Source of the DNA: Hespellia sp.
Lineage (GTDB): Bacteria; Bacillota; Clostridia; Lachnospirales; Lachnospiraceae
DNA: 43,731 nucleotides
Reading direction: 5' to 3'
NCBI GenBank assembly: GCA_028693555.1
Contig: JAQUVD010000031.1
Location: 1 to 43,731 of the forward strand
A program made the translations under genes and the position numbers. Position 1 is the stretch's first letter; every line of letters starts with the position of its first letter. A model generated the notes under the pieces. That model did not search any database and was not told the origin of the DNA. It saw only the letters and a list, made by a program, of their open reading frames with translations. Positions 29,123 to 38,637 of the stretch are shown one piece after another.

Positions 29123-30475
29123 TTATCCCCTTATGAATTTTGCAATAAAGAATCCATCACTCTGCTGTACTCCCGGCAGAAACTGAATGCACCCTTCCTG
29201 TATCACTGCCTGCTTTAACTCTTCACACAGATTTGGTTTGATATCTGCCAGCCTGAATTTGGGATATTCTTTCAGGAACCATTCCACATTATCCATATTC
29301 TCCTCCCGGCTGATGGTGCAGGTGCTGTATAGTAAGATTCCACCCGGTTTTACATAGGTGTGGACTGTCTTTAAAATTTCTCTCTGCAGGCACACCAGAT
29401 TCTGAATCTCCTCCGGACTTGCCTTATATTTCAGGTCTGTCTTCTTGCCCAGCACTCCAAGTCCGGAACATGGGATATCCGCAATCACAAGATCCGCTTT
29501 TTCTTTTGACGCCAAATCAAACACTGTTGCATCCTGAAGCACCGCCTCAATATTTGTCATCCCAGTTCTTTTTATATTCTCCTGAATCAATTCCACTTTA
29601 TATGCCGTCAGATCTCTTGCTTCTACATGACCGCTTCCATCCAGTTTATCTGCCAGATGTAGTGACTTTCCGCCCGGTGCAGCACATACATCAATGATAT
29701 AATCCTCTTTCTTCGGATCTGCGATCTCGCTGACCATCATTGAACTGATATCCTGAATCGTAAAATCTCCATCCTGAAAGCTCTGCAGCTCACCAAGGTA
29801 ATTATACTCTGATATCTCAAGTGCATATGGCAGATATGGGTGCCTTTCCACCTTCACCTGCTCTGACTCTAATTTCTGAATCAGTTCTTCCACGGAAAGC
29901 TTATGAAGATTGCAGCGGATTGTTGTTGGCTTTTCAGACTGAAAGTCCTGCAGCATCTTCTCCACGGTTTCACGATCATACTCCTTCAGCCATTTTGTCA
30001 GAATCCATTCCGGCATAGAATAACGGATGGAAAGGTAGTCTTTCAGATTCGACTCATCCGGATACTTGATTGTATCCAGATTCCTTGCAATGTTGCGCAG
30101 TACACCATTTACAAATCCTTTCAGACTTGCAAATCCTTTCTTTTGCGCAAGCTTGACAGCCTCATTACATACAGCAGAATTAGGAACGCTGTCCATATAC
30201 TTCAATTGATAGACTGCGCTCCTAATAATATTCCGGATTACCGGTTTCATCTTATTCACTTTGACCTTAGAAAACTGATTGATGATATAGTCAATCTCTA
30301 TCATATGTTCCAGCGTGCCTTCACTCACACGGGTGATAAAGGCACGCTCTTTCTTATCCAAATACTGATACTTGTCCAGCACCCCTCGAAGTGCAATGTG
30401 ACTGTATGTGTTCTCTTTGGTCACTTCCAGTAACACAGCCAGTACGAGTTCTCTCTCACTTACGGCTTTACTCAT
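29123..30475 (-). CDS. rsmB: 16S rRNA cytosine-967 C5 methyltransferase
   Basis: A 450-residue RsmB. An N-terminal NusB-like domain (about 1-135) precedes the SAM-dependent domain with DVCAAPGGKSLHLAD (SAM-binding), VIADIPCSGLGVLGKKTD (motif IV with PC) and LLYSTCTISREENMDNV (motif VI catalytic Cys). It overlaps the metallopeptidase gene by four bases and is followed by rlmN after three bases. Confidence 0.96.
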   Translation of the reverse strand: MSKAVSERELVLAVLLEVTKENTYSHIALRGVLDKYQYLDKKERAFITRVSEGTLEHMIEIDYIINQFSKVKVNKMKPVIRNIIRSAVYQLKYMDSVPNSAVCNEAVKLAQKKGFASLKGFVNGVLRNIARNLDTIKYPDESNLKDYLSIRYSMPEWILTKWLKEYDRETVEKMLQDFQSEKPTTIRCNLHKLSVEELIQKLESEQVKVERHPYLPYALEISEYNYLGELQSFQDGDFTIQDISSMMVSEIADPKKEDYIIDVCAAPGGKSLHLADKLDGSGHVEARDLTAYKVELIQENIKRTGMTNIEAVLQDATVFDLASKEKADLVIADIPCSGLGVLGKKTDLKYKASPEEIQNLVCLQREILKTVHTYVKPGGILLYSTCTISREENMDNVEWFLKEYPKFRLADIKPNLCEELKQAVIQEGCIQFLPGVQQSDGFFIAKFIRG

Positions 30476-31161
30476 CTTTTACGTTCTCCTATCATCACTA
30501 AACGAAGCAGCTGCAGAATCGATGCTGCCGCACTTGCCACATAGGTGAGTGCCGCTGCTGATAATACTTTCTTCGTTCCATCCACCTCTTCCGGATAAAG
30601 CATCCCGCTGTCACCTAAGATCCCGATTGCTCTGTGCGACGCATTGAACTCTACCGGCAATGTCACAAGCTGGAACAATACAGAGAGTGCAAAACACCAA
30701 ATTCCCAGATTGATGAAGAACATGGACGAATTGCCATTCAAAAAGAAACCGACAATGATAAGTGGCCATGCTGCCATGGATCCGATGTTGGCAACCGGTA
30801 CGAGTGCCCCTCGAATCTGAAGCGGAACATAACCGTGTGCATGCTGAAGGGCGTGTCCGCATTCATGTGCCGCAACACCAACCGCGGCAACCGATGCCGA
30901 ATTGTATGTGGCATCTGACAAATTCACAACCTTGGTTCTTGGATCATAATGATCGGTCAGACTTCCCGAAACATGCTGTACACGTACATCACCCAATCCC
31001 CCCATCTGCAGGATTCTGGCTGCTGCCTGTGCTCCTGTCATGCCTGCATGGTTACGCACCTGCGCATAGCGGTTAAATGTTGATTTCACCTTCGACGATG
31101 CCAGCATACAGATTGCCGCACCAATCAGGACTAATATATAAGTATTGTCAAAATAGAACAT
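30472..31161 (-). CDS. Membrane zinc metallopeptidase (YugP family)
   Basis: A 229-residue membrane protein with the zinc motif HECGH (His99 to His103) in GVAAHECGHALQHAHGYVPL and hydrophobic segments at about 5-22 and 120-165, plus one near the end. This is the neutral zinc metallopeptidase family that includes B. subtilis YugP. Substrates are unknown. Its insertion between fmt and rsmB is common in Clostridia. GGGGAGG lies eight bases before the ATG. The 4-base overlap with rsmB indicates coupling. Confidence 0.92.
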   Translation of the reverse strand: MFYFDNTYILVLIGAAICMLASSKVKSTFNRYAQVRNHAGMTGAQAAARILQMGGLGDVRVQHVSGSLTDHYDPRTKVVNLSDATYNSASVAAVGVAAHECGHALQHAHGYVPLQIRGALVPVANIGSMAAWPLIIVGFFLNGNSSMFFINLGIWCFALSVLFQLVTLPVEFNASHRAIGILGDSGMLYPEEVDGTKKVLSAAALTYVASAAASILQLLRLVMIGERKR

Positions 31162-31217
31162 ATTACCTGCCTCCCCTTTTTATTGTTTCTCTGATTATAG
31201 CGGAAAAATATGAAAAT

Positions 31218-31234
31218 AGTATGATCTTCATACT
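31218..31234. repeat. Short hairpin between fmt and the metallopeptidase gene
   Basis: AGTATGA (31218-31224) pairs with TCATACT (31228-31234) around three bases. On the minus strand the following bases are ATTTTC, a poor U-tract. It could weaken read-through in the long operon or be mRNA-stabilising. Confidence 0.4.
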
Positions 31235-31247
31235 TTTTTAAGAATAC

Positions 31248-32183
31248 TTATGATTCTCTTAAGATAATTCCTTCCGCCAGTTGGTATCCTCGCAGAAATG
31301 CTCCCGCATCCATTCGTTTCTTGCCCGGCATCTGCAATTGCTTCACAAGAAGTACGCCATCACCCGTCTGAACTGCAAAATCATTCTTATTCACAGAAAT
31401 AACCGTTCCCGGCACTGCATCCGATGTGCTGTCCGCAACATCTGCCTGCCAGATCTTCATTACTTTTCCATCCATGTGTGTATAAGCACTTGGCCATGAA
31501 TTCAGGCCACGCACCAGTCGTTCGATCTCTGCTGCAGACCTTGTCCAGTTAATATTGCCTAATTTCTTATCTAACATACGGGCATACTCGGTTGTCATCT
31601 CTCCCTGCTTCTGAGGCGTGACAGTTCCTGCCTGAAGCGCCGCCAGTGTCTCGACACACAGCTTGGCGCCTGCTGCTGCAAGTTTATCGTGAAGTGACTC
31701 ACCGGTCTCTATCTTTTCGATTGGCACAACACTCTTTAGCAGCATATCTCCGGTATCTAAGCCGACATCCATCTGCATAGTCGTCACACCGGTCTCTGTT
31801 TCCCCATCAATGATAGACCACTGGATTGGCGCCGCACCGCGATATTTTGGAAGCAGTGATGCATGTACATTGACGCAGCCATATGGCGTCATGTCCAGAA
31901 TCTCTTTTGGAAGAATCTGTCCAAATGCAATCACAACCATGATATCTGCATCATACTTTCTCAGTTCCTGAATACACGCCGCTTCCCGAATCTTAATTGG
32001 CTGATAAACCGGGATTCCATGTGCCACAGCCGCCTGTTTTACAGGTGTATACTGCATCTCTTTCCCACGACCCTTCGGCTTGTCCGGCTGTGTCACGACA
32101 AGACAGATCTCATGTCCCGCCGCGATGAGTGCCTCTAAAGTTCCAACCGAAAAATCCGGTGTTCCCATAAAGATTACTTTCAT
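31248..32183 (-). CDS. fmt: Methionyl-tRNA formyltransferase
   Basis: A 311-residue enzyme that formylates initiator Met-tRNA using 10-formyl-THF. MGTPDFSVGTLEAL at the start, the folate-binding region VIAFGQILPKEIL, and NVHASLLPKYRGAAPIQWSI with the catalytic Asn-His are all present. The C-terminal OB-like domain follows. The ATG comes directly after the def stop codon, so the two are translationally coupled, as usual for this functional pair. Confidence 0.97.
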   Translation of the reverse strand: MKVIFMGTPDFSVGTLEALIAAGHEICLVVTQPDKPKGRGKEMQYTPVKQAAVAHGIPVYQPIKIREAACIQELRKYDADIMVVIAFGQILPKEILDMTPYGCVNVHASLLPKYRGAAPIQWSIIDGETETGVTTMQMDVGLDTGDMLLKSVVPIEKIETGESLHDKLAAAGAKLCVETLAALQAGTVTPQKQGEMTTEYARMLDKKLGNINWTRSAAEIERLVRGLNSWPSAYTHMDGKVMKIWQADVADSTSDAVPGTVISVNKNDFAVQTGDGVLLVKQLQMPGKKRMDAGAFLRGYQLAEGIILRES

Positions 32184-32663
32184 CTACGCTTCTTCCTCCT
32201 CTTCATAATTCACATCATGAAGTTCTCCTTCTACCAGATCCACGTACATCTTCCCAGCCAGATGATCCACCTCATGGCACATCGCTCTCGCCAGCAGACC
32301 TTCTCCTTCCAGAATCACTTCTTCCATCTCTTCATTCAGTGCCTTCACTTTCACATAATTCGGTCGGGTCACCTGTCCTGCTTTGCCCGGAAGGCTCAGA
32401 CATCCTTCATCTCCGGTCTGCTCACCGCTTGATTCAATAATCTCCGGATTTACCATTACGACAGGACCTTCTCCCACATCGATGACTACGATTTTCTTCA
32501 GGATTCCAACCTGCGGTGCTGCAAGTCCGACACCCATTGCCTCATACATCGTATCCAGCATATCCTCGATCAGGATTTTGGTACGAAGCGTCATCTTCGT
32601 CACATCCTTACAAGGTTTTGTTAAAATATCATCTCCCATTTCTCTTACTTCACGTATTGCCAT
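32184..32663 (-). CDS. def: Peptide deformylase
   Basis: A 159-residue deformylase removing formyl from new proteins. All three motifs are present: GVGLAAPQVG (46-51 core), EGCLSLPG (metal ligand Cys88) and HEVDHLAG (His130, Glu131, His134). Short length fits the Clostridial type 1/3 enzymes. GGAG precedes the ATG. It lies between priA and fmt. Confidence 0.97.
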   Translation of the reverse strand: MAIREVREMGDDILTKPCKDVTKMTLRTKILIEDMLDTMYEAMGVGLAAPQVGILKKIVVIDVGEGPVVMVNPEIIESSGEQTGDEGCLSLPGKAGQVTRPNYVKVKALNEEMEEVILEGEGLLARAMCHEVDHLAGKMYVDLVEGELHDVNYEEEEEA

Positions 32664-32701
32664 TTTTATCTTCTCCTTCTATCGTTCTCATCTGAAACAA
32701 A

Positions 32702-34930
32702 TCAAAATACATTCATCGGATTAAAGTCAAATTGTATCCTTACTTTATTAAATCCGGAATTAATCTCGATATATTGTTCCAGCTTATTTTTCATTTCTAT
32801 TAGTGTATCATATTTTTCGTCTTTTAGATAAATAACCTTACGATATACATCATTTATTTTTCCGACTCCCGGACTGGCCGGTCCGATGATCCGCATTGTT
32901 TCATTTCGATTAATACGAGCCGCATATTCTTTCAAATATTTTGCTGCCGTTTCGAGAAGCTGCTCATTCTCACACGCGAGCAATACTGCCAGAAGGTTAT
33001 GCACCGGCGGATATCCCATCAGATCACGATAGGCGATCTCTTCTTCATAAAAGCTTTCATAGTCCTGCTTCGCGGCGCAGGTGATCGCATAATGCTCCGG
33101 ACTGTATGTCTGAATCACAGCCTCGCCATGTTTTTGGCCTCTTCCTGCTCTTCCCACCGCCTGTGTGAGGAGTTGAAACGTACGCTCCCCCGCACGGTAA
33201 TCATCCGAATATAACGACATATCCGCCGCCAGCGCGCCAACGAGCGTCACATTCGGAAAATCATGTCCTTTTACAATCATCTGGGTTCCAATCAGAATGT
33301 CCGCTTCTTCATTCGCAAAAGCTGACAGAATCTTCTCATGTCCGTCCTTCTCTTTCGTCGTATCCATATCCATCCGAAGAACCCGCGCAGCAGGAAATTC
33401 CTTTTTCAGAAGATCTTCGATCTGCTGTGTTCCCGCACGAAATTCCCCGATGTGCACAGAACCACACTCCGGGCAGGTCTTCATCTTCGGCTGTTCATAT
33501 CCACAGTAATGGCAGACCAGCTTTCCGTTGCGATGGGATGACAGTGACACATCACAGTGCGGACATTTCACCACGTAACCGCAGGATCTGCAGGAAATAA
33601 ATCCCGCATAGCCTCTTCTGTTAATAAAGAGCATGATCTGTTCTTTTTTCTGCAGACGGTCTTCAATCAGCTCATGCAGTTTCCTGCTGATGATAGAGCG
33701 GTTTCCTTCCTGCAGTTCCTCGCGAAGATCCACCGTATAGACCGTTGCAAGCTCCTGCATCTGTGCACGGTTCTTCATCGGAAGCAGCGTATACTCTCCA
33801 CTTCTTGCACGATAGGATGCTTCCAGTGACGGCGTCGCCGATCCAAGAAGCACCGATGCATCTTCCATCCGCCCTCTTGCCTCTGCCGTCTCTCTGGCAT
33901 GATAACGGGGTACCTGCTCACTTTTATAAGTTGTCTCATGCTCCTCATCAATCACAATCAGGCCCAGATTCGGAAATGGTGTAAAAAGAGCGGAACGCGG
34001 TCCGATCATCACATCTATTTTCCCATCCTTTGCCCGCATCATCTGATCATATCGTTCCCCCTGAGACAGCCTTGAATTCATAATCGATACACGGTCACCA
34101 AAACATTTGTAAAAGCGCATCACCGTCTGATAGGTCAGTGCAATCTCCGGAATCAGAACAATTGCCTGTCTCCCCTGCGCAATCACGCGGGCAATCATCT
34201 CAATGTATACCTCCGTCTTGCCGCTTCCGGTCACACCGTGGATCAGGTACGTTCCTCGAATGCCTGCCTGATAATCCTTCCAGAACAGATCAATTGCACC
34301 GCTCTGCTCTTCTGTATGAATCAGGGTCCGCGCTTCCTTCTGCTGTCCCTGAACCGGATTGCGGTAGACCTGCTCTGACTCAAGCACAAGCACACCCTGC
34401 TCCTCCAGCGCCCGGATCACCGGAAGACTGATATTGAGTTTCTTTGTAACTAATTCGTATTCCAGACTTCCATCATCCAACAAGGCTGCCAAAAGTCTTG
34501 CTCTTGCCCGCTGATTCTTTTGCAGATAAAAATCAAGCTTCGCTTTTCCTTCCGCTTCGCCTAGCAGGAGACGCACGCGGCGTTTTACTTTTGCATTTTC
34601 CTGCTTTTTAATCGGAAGTACCGTCTTTAAAGACTGAATCATCGTACCGCCGTAGTATTCCTTCATCCACGCGGCAAGTGCAACCATCTTTGCTTCCATC
34701 GCCACACTCTTTTCTGCCACGTGTAAAATCGGTTTAATTTTCGATGGATCATAGTCGCACTTTTGTGCAAAACCAACCAGATACCCTTTTGTCTCCCGGT
34801 TGCCACGACCAAACGGAATCACGACCTCCATACCAACTTGCAGCACCTCCTCCAGTTCGGGGGGGATGCTGTATTGAAATATTTTATCCAGTTTTTCATG
34901 TGTAATATCAACAATGATATTTGCGTACAT
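32702..34930 (-). CDS. priA: Primosomal protein N' (replication restart helicase)
   Basis: A 742-residue superfamily 2 helicase that reloads the replisome at stalled forks. An N-terminal 3'-end-binding domain (about 1-105) precedes the helicase with GVTGSGKTEVY (Walker A), DEEHETTYK (Walker B) and GSATPSLEA. Eight cysteines between CRSCGYVVKCPHC and KTCPECGSVH form the two zinc sites. QAVGRAGRG is motif VI. Length is normal. GAGGT precedes the ATG. Confidence 0.97.
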   Translation of the reverse strand: MYANIIVDITHEKLDKIFQYSIPPELEEVLQVGMEVVIPFGRGNRETKGYLVGFAQKCDYDPSKIKPILHVAEKSVAMEAKMVALAAWMKEYYGGTMIQSLKTVLPIKKQENAKVKRRVRLLLGEAEGKAKLDFYLQKNQRARARLLAALLDDGSLEYELVTKKLNISLPVIRALEEQGVLVLESEQVYRNPVQGQQKEARTLIHTEEQSGAIDLFWKDYQAGIRGTYLIHGVTGSGKTEVYIEMIARVIAQGRQAIVLIPEIALTYQTVMRFYKCFGDRVSIMNSRLSQGERYDQMMRAKDGKIDVMIGPRSALFTPFPNLGLIVIDEEHETTYKSEQVPRYHARETAEARGRMEDASVLLGSATPSLEASYRARSGEYTLLPMKNRAQMQELATVYTVDLREELQEGNRSIISRKLHELIEDRLQKKEQIMLFINRRGYAGFISCRSCGYVVKCPHCDVSLSSHRNGKLVCHYCGYEQPKMKTCPECGSVHIGEFRAGTQQIEDLLKKEFPAARVLRMDMDTTKEKDGHEKILSAFANEEADILIGTQMIVKGHDFPNVTLVGALAADMSLYSDDYRAGERTFQLLTQAVGRAGRGQKHGEAVIQTYSPEHYAITCAAKQDYESFYEEEIAYRDLMGYPPVHNLLAVLLACENEQLLETAAKYLKEYAARINRNETMRIIGPASPGVGKINDVYRKVIYLKDEKYDTLIEMKNKLEQYIEINSGFNKVRIQFDFNPMNVF

Positions 34931-34961
34931 ATAAACCTCTAATTTTCTTGTAACTTCAACC

Positions 34962-36425
34962 CTAACCGCGGAGTTCTTCTAGTACCTCTGCAATCAGTTC
35001 TCTTTCATCCATGTGGTGCTTCACACCTTTGATTTCCTGATAGTCCTCGTGTCCTTTTCCTGCGAGCACGATAACATCGCCCGTCTGTCCATGTTCTATG
35101 GCGTATTTGATTGCTTCCTTGCGATCACAGATTTCTACATATTCGCCCTCTGTCTTTGCCATACCAATCTTGATGTCATCGATGATATCCTGCGGCTCTT
35201 CAAATCTCGGATTATCCGATGTAATAATTGTCAGATTTGCAAGTCTTCCTGACACCTCTCCCATCTCATAGCGGCGGTCCTTGGAGCGATTGCCGCCACA
35301 GCCGAACAGACATACCAGACGGCTCGGGTTATATTCTTTCAGTGTTGTGAGAAGACTCTCAAGACTCATTGCATTATGTGCATAATCAATCATCAGTGTA
35401 AATTTATCTGATACCTTGATCATCTCGATGCGTCCCTTGACCTGTGCCTTTTTGAGTGCTCTTTTAATAATCTCGACCGGCACATCAAAATGTCTGCAGA
35501 CTGCGATTGCGGTCAATGAATTGTAGACACTGAATGTTCCCGGTGTGTCAATCTCCACATCAAAATTCATCAGCCCTGATACATGATAGGCAACCCCCAG
35601 ATATCCCGGTTCTGATACCAGATGCGTCCCGGTTGCACGAAGGTCTGCCTTCTCTGAAAATCCGAATGTCTCTGTCCTGCATGTCGCGTTTTGAAATACA
35701 TCTTCAAAATATGGATCATCTACATTTGCGATTCCGAGTCTGCACTGCTTAAATAACATGCCTTTGCATCTCTTATAATCCTCAAAGTCCGCATGTTCAT
35801 TCGGTCCAATGTGATCTTTTCCAAGGTTGGTAAAGATACCGATTTCAAATAGGATCCCTGCCGTTCTGTGAAGCATCAGACCTTGTGAGGACACCTCCAT
35901 CACTACACTGTCACAGCCCGCTTCTACCATCTCTGCAAAATATTTGTGGATCATGTAAGATTCCGGAGTTGTATTCGCTGCCGGAATCTTCTTCTCACCG
36001 ATAATCGCCTCGATTGTTCCGATGAGTCCGACTTTATGTCCCGTATCCTCCAGAATCGATTTGATCATATATGTGGTCGTTGTCTTTCCCTTCGTTCCAG
36101 TGATTCCAATGACCTTCAGCTTCTCAGCCGGATAGCCGAAGTACGCCGCTGAAGTAAGTGCAAGTGCATATCTTGTATCTTCTACGCGAATGACGGTCAC
36201 ATCCGCCGGTGCCTCTACCTCGCGCTCCACGATCAATGCTTTTGCACCCTTTGCAGTGACATCTTTCACAAAATCATGCCCGTCTACGACTGCGCCGCTG
36301 ATACAGACAAAGACGGAACCTTCTTCAACTTTTCTTGAATCATTTATCAGTGTGGTAATCTCGATCTCATCACTTCCCTGCGTAACTGTATATTCGAGTC
36401 TTTCCAGCAATTTATTTAATTTCAT
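34962..36425 (-). CDS. murE: UDP-MurNAc-tripeptide synthetase (meso-DAP type)
   Basis: About 487 residues from ATG 36425, eight bases after GGAGG; an in-frame extension to 36440 lacks a site. It adds the third amino acid to UDP-MurNAc-dipeptide. GITGTKGKTTTTYMI is the ATP loop, NTTPES binds UDP-MurNAc, and TSDNPRFEEP contains the DNPR motif associated with meso-diaminopimelate. The cell wall is therefore predicted to carry meso-DAP. It leads the eleven-gene operon that runs to rpe. Confidence 0.95.
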   Translation of the reverse strand: MKLNKLLERLEYTVTQGSDEIEITTLINDSRKVEEGSVFVCISGAVVDGHDFVKDVTAKGAKALIVEREVEAPADVTVIRVEDTRYALALTSAAYFGYPAEKLKVIGITGTKGKTTTTYMIKSILEDTGHKVGLIGTIEAIIGEKKIPAANTTPESYMIHKYFAEMVEAGCDSVVMEVSSQGLMLHRTAGILFEIGIFTNLGKDHIGPNEHADFEDYKRCKGMLFKQCRLGIANVDDPYFEDVFQNATCRTETFGFSEKADLRATGTHLVSEPGYLGVAYHVSGLMNFDVEIDTPGTFSVYNSLTAIAVCRHFDVPVEIIKRALKKAQVKGRIEMIKVSDKFTLMIDYAHNAMSLESLLTTLKEYNPSRLVCLFGCGGNRSKDRRYEMGEVSGRLANLTIITSDNPRFEEPQDIIDDIKIGMAKTEGEYVEICDRKEAIKYAIEHGQTGDVIVLAGKGHEDYQEIKGVKHHMDERELIAEVLEELRG

Positions 36426-36481
36426 ATTCATTTCCTCCATAAGCTTCTTCTCTTATCAGTTTTCCAAAAATATTACTTAAA

Positions 36482-36510
36482 ATCATACCACATCTTCGGA
36501 AATCAGACAA
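36482..36510 (-). promoter_or_regulatory. Promoter of the murE-rpe operon
   Basis: TTGTCT (36510-36505), 17 bases, TATGAT (36487-36482) with extended TG (TGGTATGAT) on the minus strand. It overlaps the end of the acyltransferase gene and predicts a start near 36475, about 50 bases before murE. Confidence 0.72.
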
Positions 36511-37519
36511 CGTTTCGAAGGTATGGAATTTTCCGAATCAAATAAACACTGGCATAGGAAAGAAGCAGCAGCCCCAGCACAACCACCGGAATGGCAATCC
36601 ATGCCGAAAGACGGATTACATCGACATATTTCTTATAATTGTCCAAAAACAGGATGTGAATCAGATAAATTCCAAGTGTACAGGGACCAAACACATCCAT
36701 GAATCTCTTTGTTCTTTCCGAAAGTGCAATACTGCCATCCTGCATTTGCAGAATCCATATAAAAAATGCGACCGATCCACCGAAGATCAGAGGATTCCCA
36801 TACTCTAGGAGACGTTCGAAAAAATCTCCTGTCTGATGACTGAGCGCAATCGTGCCAATGATATTTACCATATTCGTAATCAAAAACAGCATCAGAAACA
36901 TCCACCCCGGCTGCCGGATCCGCTTCCGGTACTTTTGCACCATATATCCGGCAACAAAATACACAGCGTAAGAACGGTCTCCAATGAGAGGAAGATCGAA
37001 ATACAATTCCTCACTGGCGAAGGTTGAGAGATACATGATAAAAATCATCGCCAACGACAGTGCCATAAAAGCACGGTCCAGCTTCACATTCATTCCGCGA
37101 AACATAATCTGAAAAAACGGCAGGACAAGATAGATGGGAATCATCGCATACAAATACCAAAGATGCGCCTCCATCGGTTCATAGATCAGCTTCCACAAAT
37201 GTGCCTCCGTCCCCATATAAAATATATTGTGGAAATAATAAACGAGATTCCAGAAAATAAGGATAACAAAGAATCTCTTGATTCTCGCAGCATGATGAGG
37301 CAGCTTTTCATCCCGTCCAAGCAGAAGCGCACCGCTTACCATGAAAAAGCAGGGAACGCTTAATCGCGCAAATGTGTCAATGATTACAGAGAATAAAAAT
37401 TCACCGTCCGTGATTTCGCCATAACCACGACAATAGTAATTCGATACATGGATTGCGAGAACCAATACGCAGGACAGTGCCCGTAATATCTCAATATTAT
37501 AATTCTTCGTTTTTGTCAT
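36503..37519 (-). CDS. Membrane acyltransferase (acyltransferase family 3)
   Basis: A 338-residue protein with about ten hydrophobic segments. NIEILRALSCVLVLAIHVSNYY carries the family's R-x(10)-H pair, and RLSVPCFFMVSGALLL follows. Such enzymes O-acylate exported or surface polysaccharides or other cell-wall material. The ATG overlaps the dinB stop by four bases, so it is coupled behind clpB-dinB. The murE promoter lies over its last codons. Target unknown. Confidence 0.9.
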   Translation of the reverse strand: MTKTKNYNIEILRALSCVLVLAIHVSNYYCRGYGEITDGEFLFSVIIDTFARLSVPCFFMVSGALLLGRDEKLPHHAARIKRFFVILIFWNLVYYFHNIFYMGTEAHLWKLIYEPMEAHLWYLYAMIPIYLVLPFFQIMFRGMNVKLDRAFMALSLAMIFIMYLSTFASEELYFDLPLIGDRSYAVYFVAGYMVQKYRKRIRQPGWMFLMLFLITNMVNIIGTIALSHQTGDFFERLLEYGNPLIFGGSVAFFIWILQMQDGSIALSERTKRFMDVFGPCTLGIYLIHILFLDNYKKYVDVIRLSAWIAIPVVVLGLLLLSYASVYLIRKIPYLRNVV

Positions 37520-38637
37520 GTTCCTCTTTTCTCTCCTTCTATCATCTGCAATCCAAATAGACTTAATTGCTCCGGCTCCGCTTCATCCACCAGCTTTGAG
37601 CAGCGAATTCCAAGCAGGCGGATCGGCTGACCGTCCCACACTTCATCGAAAAGTTCACACGCCGCCTGATAGATGACTTCATCTGCATTTGCTGCTTTCA
37701 TTAGCTGCTTTTGATGTGACACCTTCTGAAAGGTTGCATACTTAATCTGTGTACTGACCATATTTGCCTTTTGATCCGCTTTTCTAAGCCGTCTGCCCAC
37801 ACTTTCTGCCAGAGCGCGCAGAATCTGCTTTGCTTCCTTGGCCGTCTGCGCATCTTTGTGCAGCGTTGTTGAATTTCCAACCCCTTTTGCCTCCCTGTCA
37901 TCAGAGCGCACCTGTGTATCTCCAATTCCATTCGCAAACTGCCACAGCATTTCTCCATGCTTTTTTAAATGGAGTTTGACAATATTGACATCAGCTTTTG
38001 CCAGATCACCAATGGTACGAATTTCCAGATTTCGAAGTGTCACCACACTCGACTTCCCCGCCATAAAAAGCTCACTGACCGGAAGCGGCCACATCTTTTC
38101 CTCAATCTCATCCGGAAATAATGTATGCACCTTATCCGGCTTTTCAAAATCAGAGGCCATCTTTGCAAGCAGTTTATTGGAGGAAATGCCAATATTGACT
38201 GTAAAGCCAAATTGATCCCGCACACCGTCCTTAATCTGCAATGCCGCCTGAAGTGGTGTGTCATATTCCGATGCAATGCCGGTAAAATCCATATAACATT
38301 CATCCACACTGACCTGCTGAATATCCGGTGTATACGACCTGAGATACTCCATCAGTTCACGGCTTTTCTGTCGGTACATTTCGTGATCCGGTTTCGCAGA
38401 TATCAAATTCGGACACTTAGATAAGGCATTCGCAACAGGTTCCCCCGTGCGAATGCCGTATGTTTTTGCCGGAAGGGATTTTGCGAGTACAATACCGTGG
38501 CGGGACTTCTGGTCTCCGCCAATAATCGCCGGTATGGTTCGCAGATCCACCTCCGCTCCATGCTTCAATTGTTCTACCGCAGTCCAGCTCAGAAATGCTG
38601 AATTCACGTCAATATGAAATATAATTGGTGTCATCAT
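37516..38637 (-). CDS. dinB: DNA polymerase IV (Y-family, DinB)
   Basis: A 373-residue Y-family translesion polymerase. Catalytic acidic residues are in [12 protein letters not shown] near the start and in [28 protein letters not shown] and a C-terminal little-finger domain (about 245-355) follow. The last residues QLSLFG resemble a sliding-clamp binding motif. Its start overlaps the clpB stop (ATATGATG), and no good ribosome site precedes it, so translation depends on clpB. A TTG-free double ATG gives M1 or M2 as start. Confidence 0.95.
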   Translation of the reverse strand: MMTPIIFHIDVNSAFLSWTAVEQLKHGAEVDLRTIPAIIGGDQKSRHGIVLAKSLPAKTYGIRTGEPVANALSKCPNLISAKPDHEMYRQKSRELMEYLRSYTPDIQQVSVDECYMDFTGIASEYDTPLQAALQIKDGVRDQFGFTVNIGISSNKLLAKMASDFEKPDKVHTLFPDEIEEKMWPLPVSELFMAGKSSVVTLRNLEIRTIGDLAKADVNIVKLHLKKHGEMLWQFANGIGDTQVRSDDREAKGVGNSTTLHKDAQTAKEAKQILRALAESVGRRLRKADQKANMVSTQIKYATFQKVSHQKQLMKAANADEVIYQAACELFDEVWDGQPIRLLGIRCSKLVDEAEPEQLSLFGLQMIEGEKRGT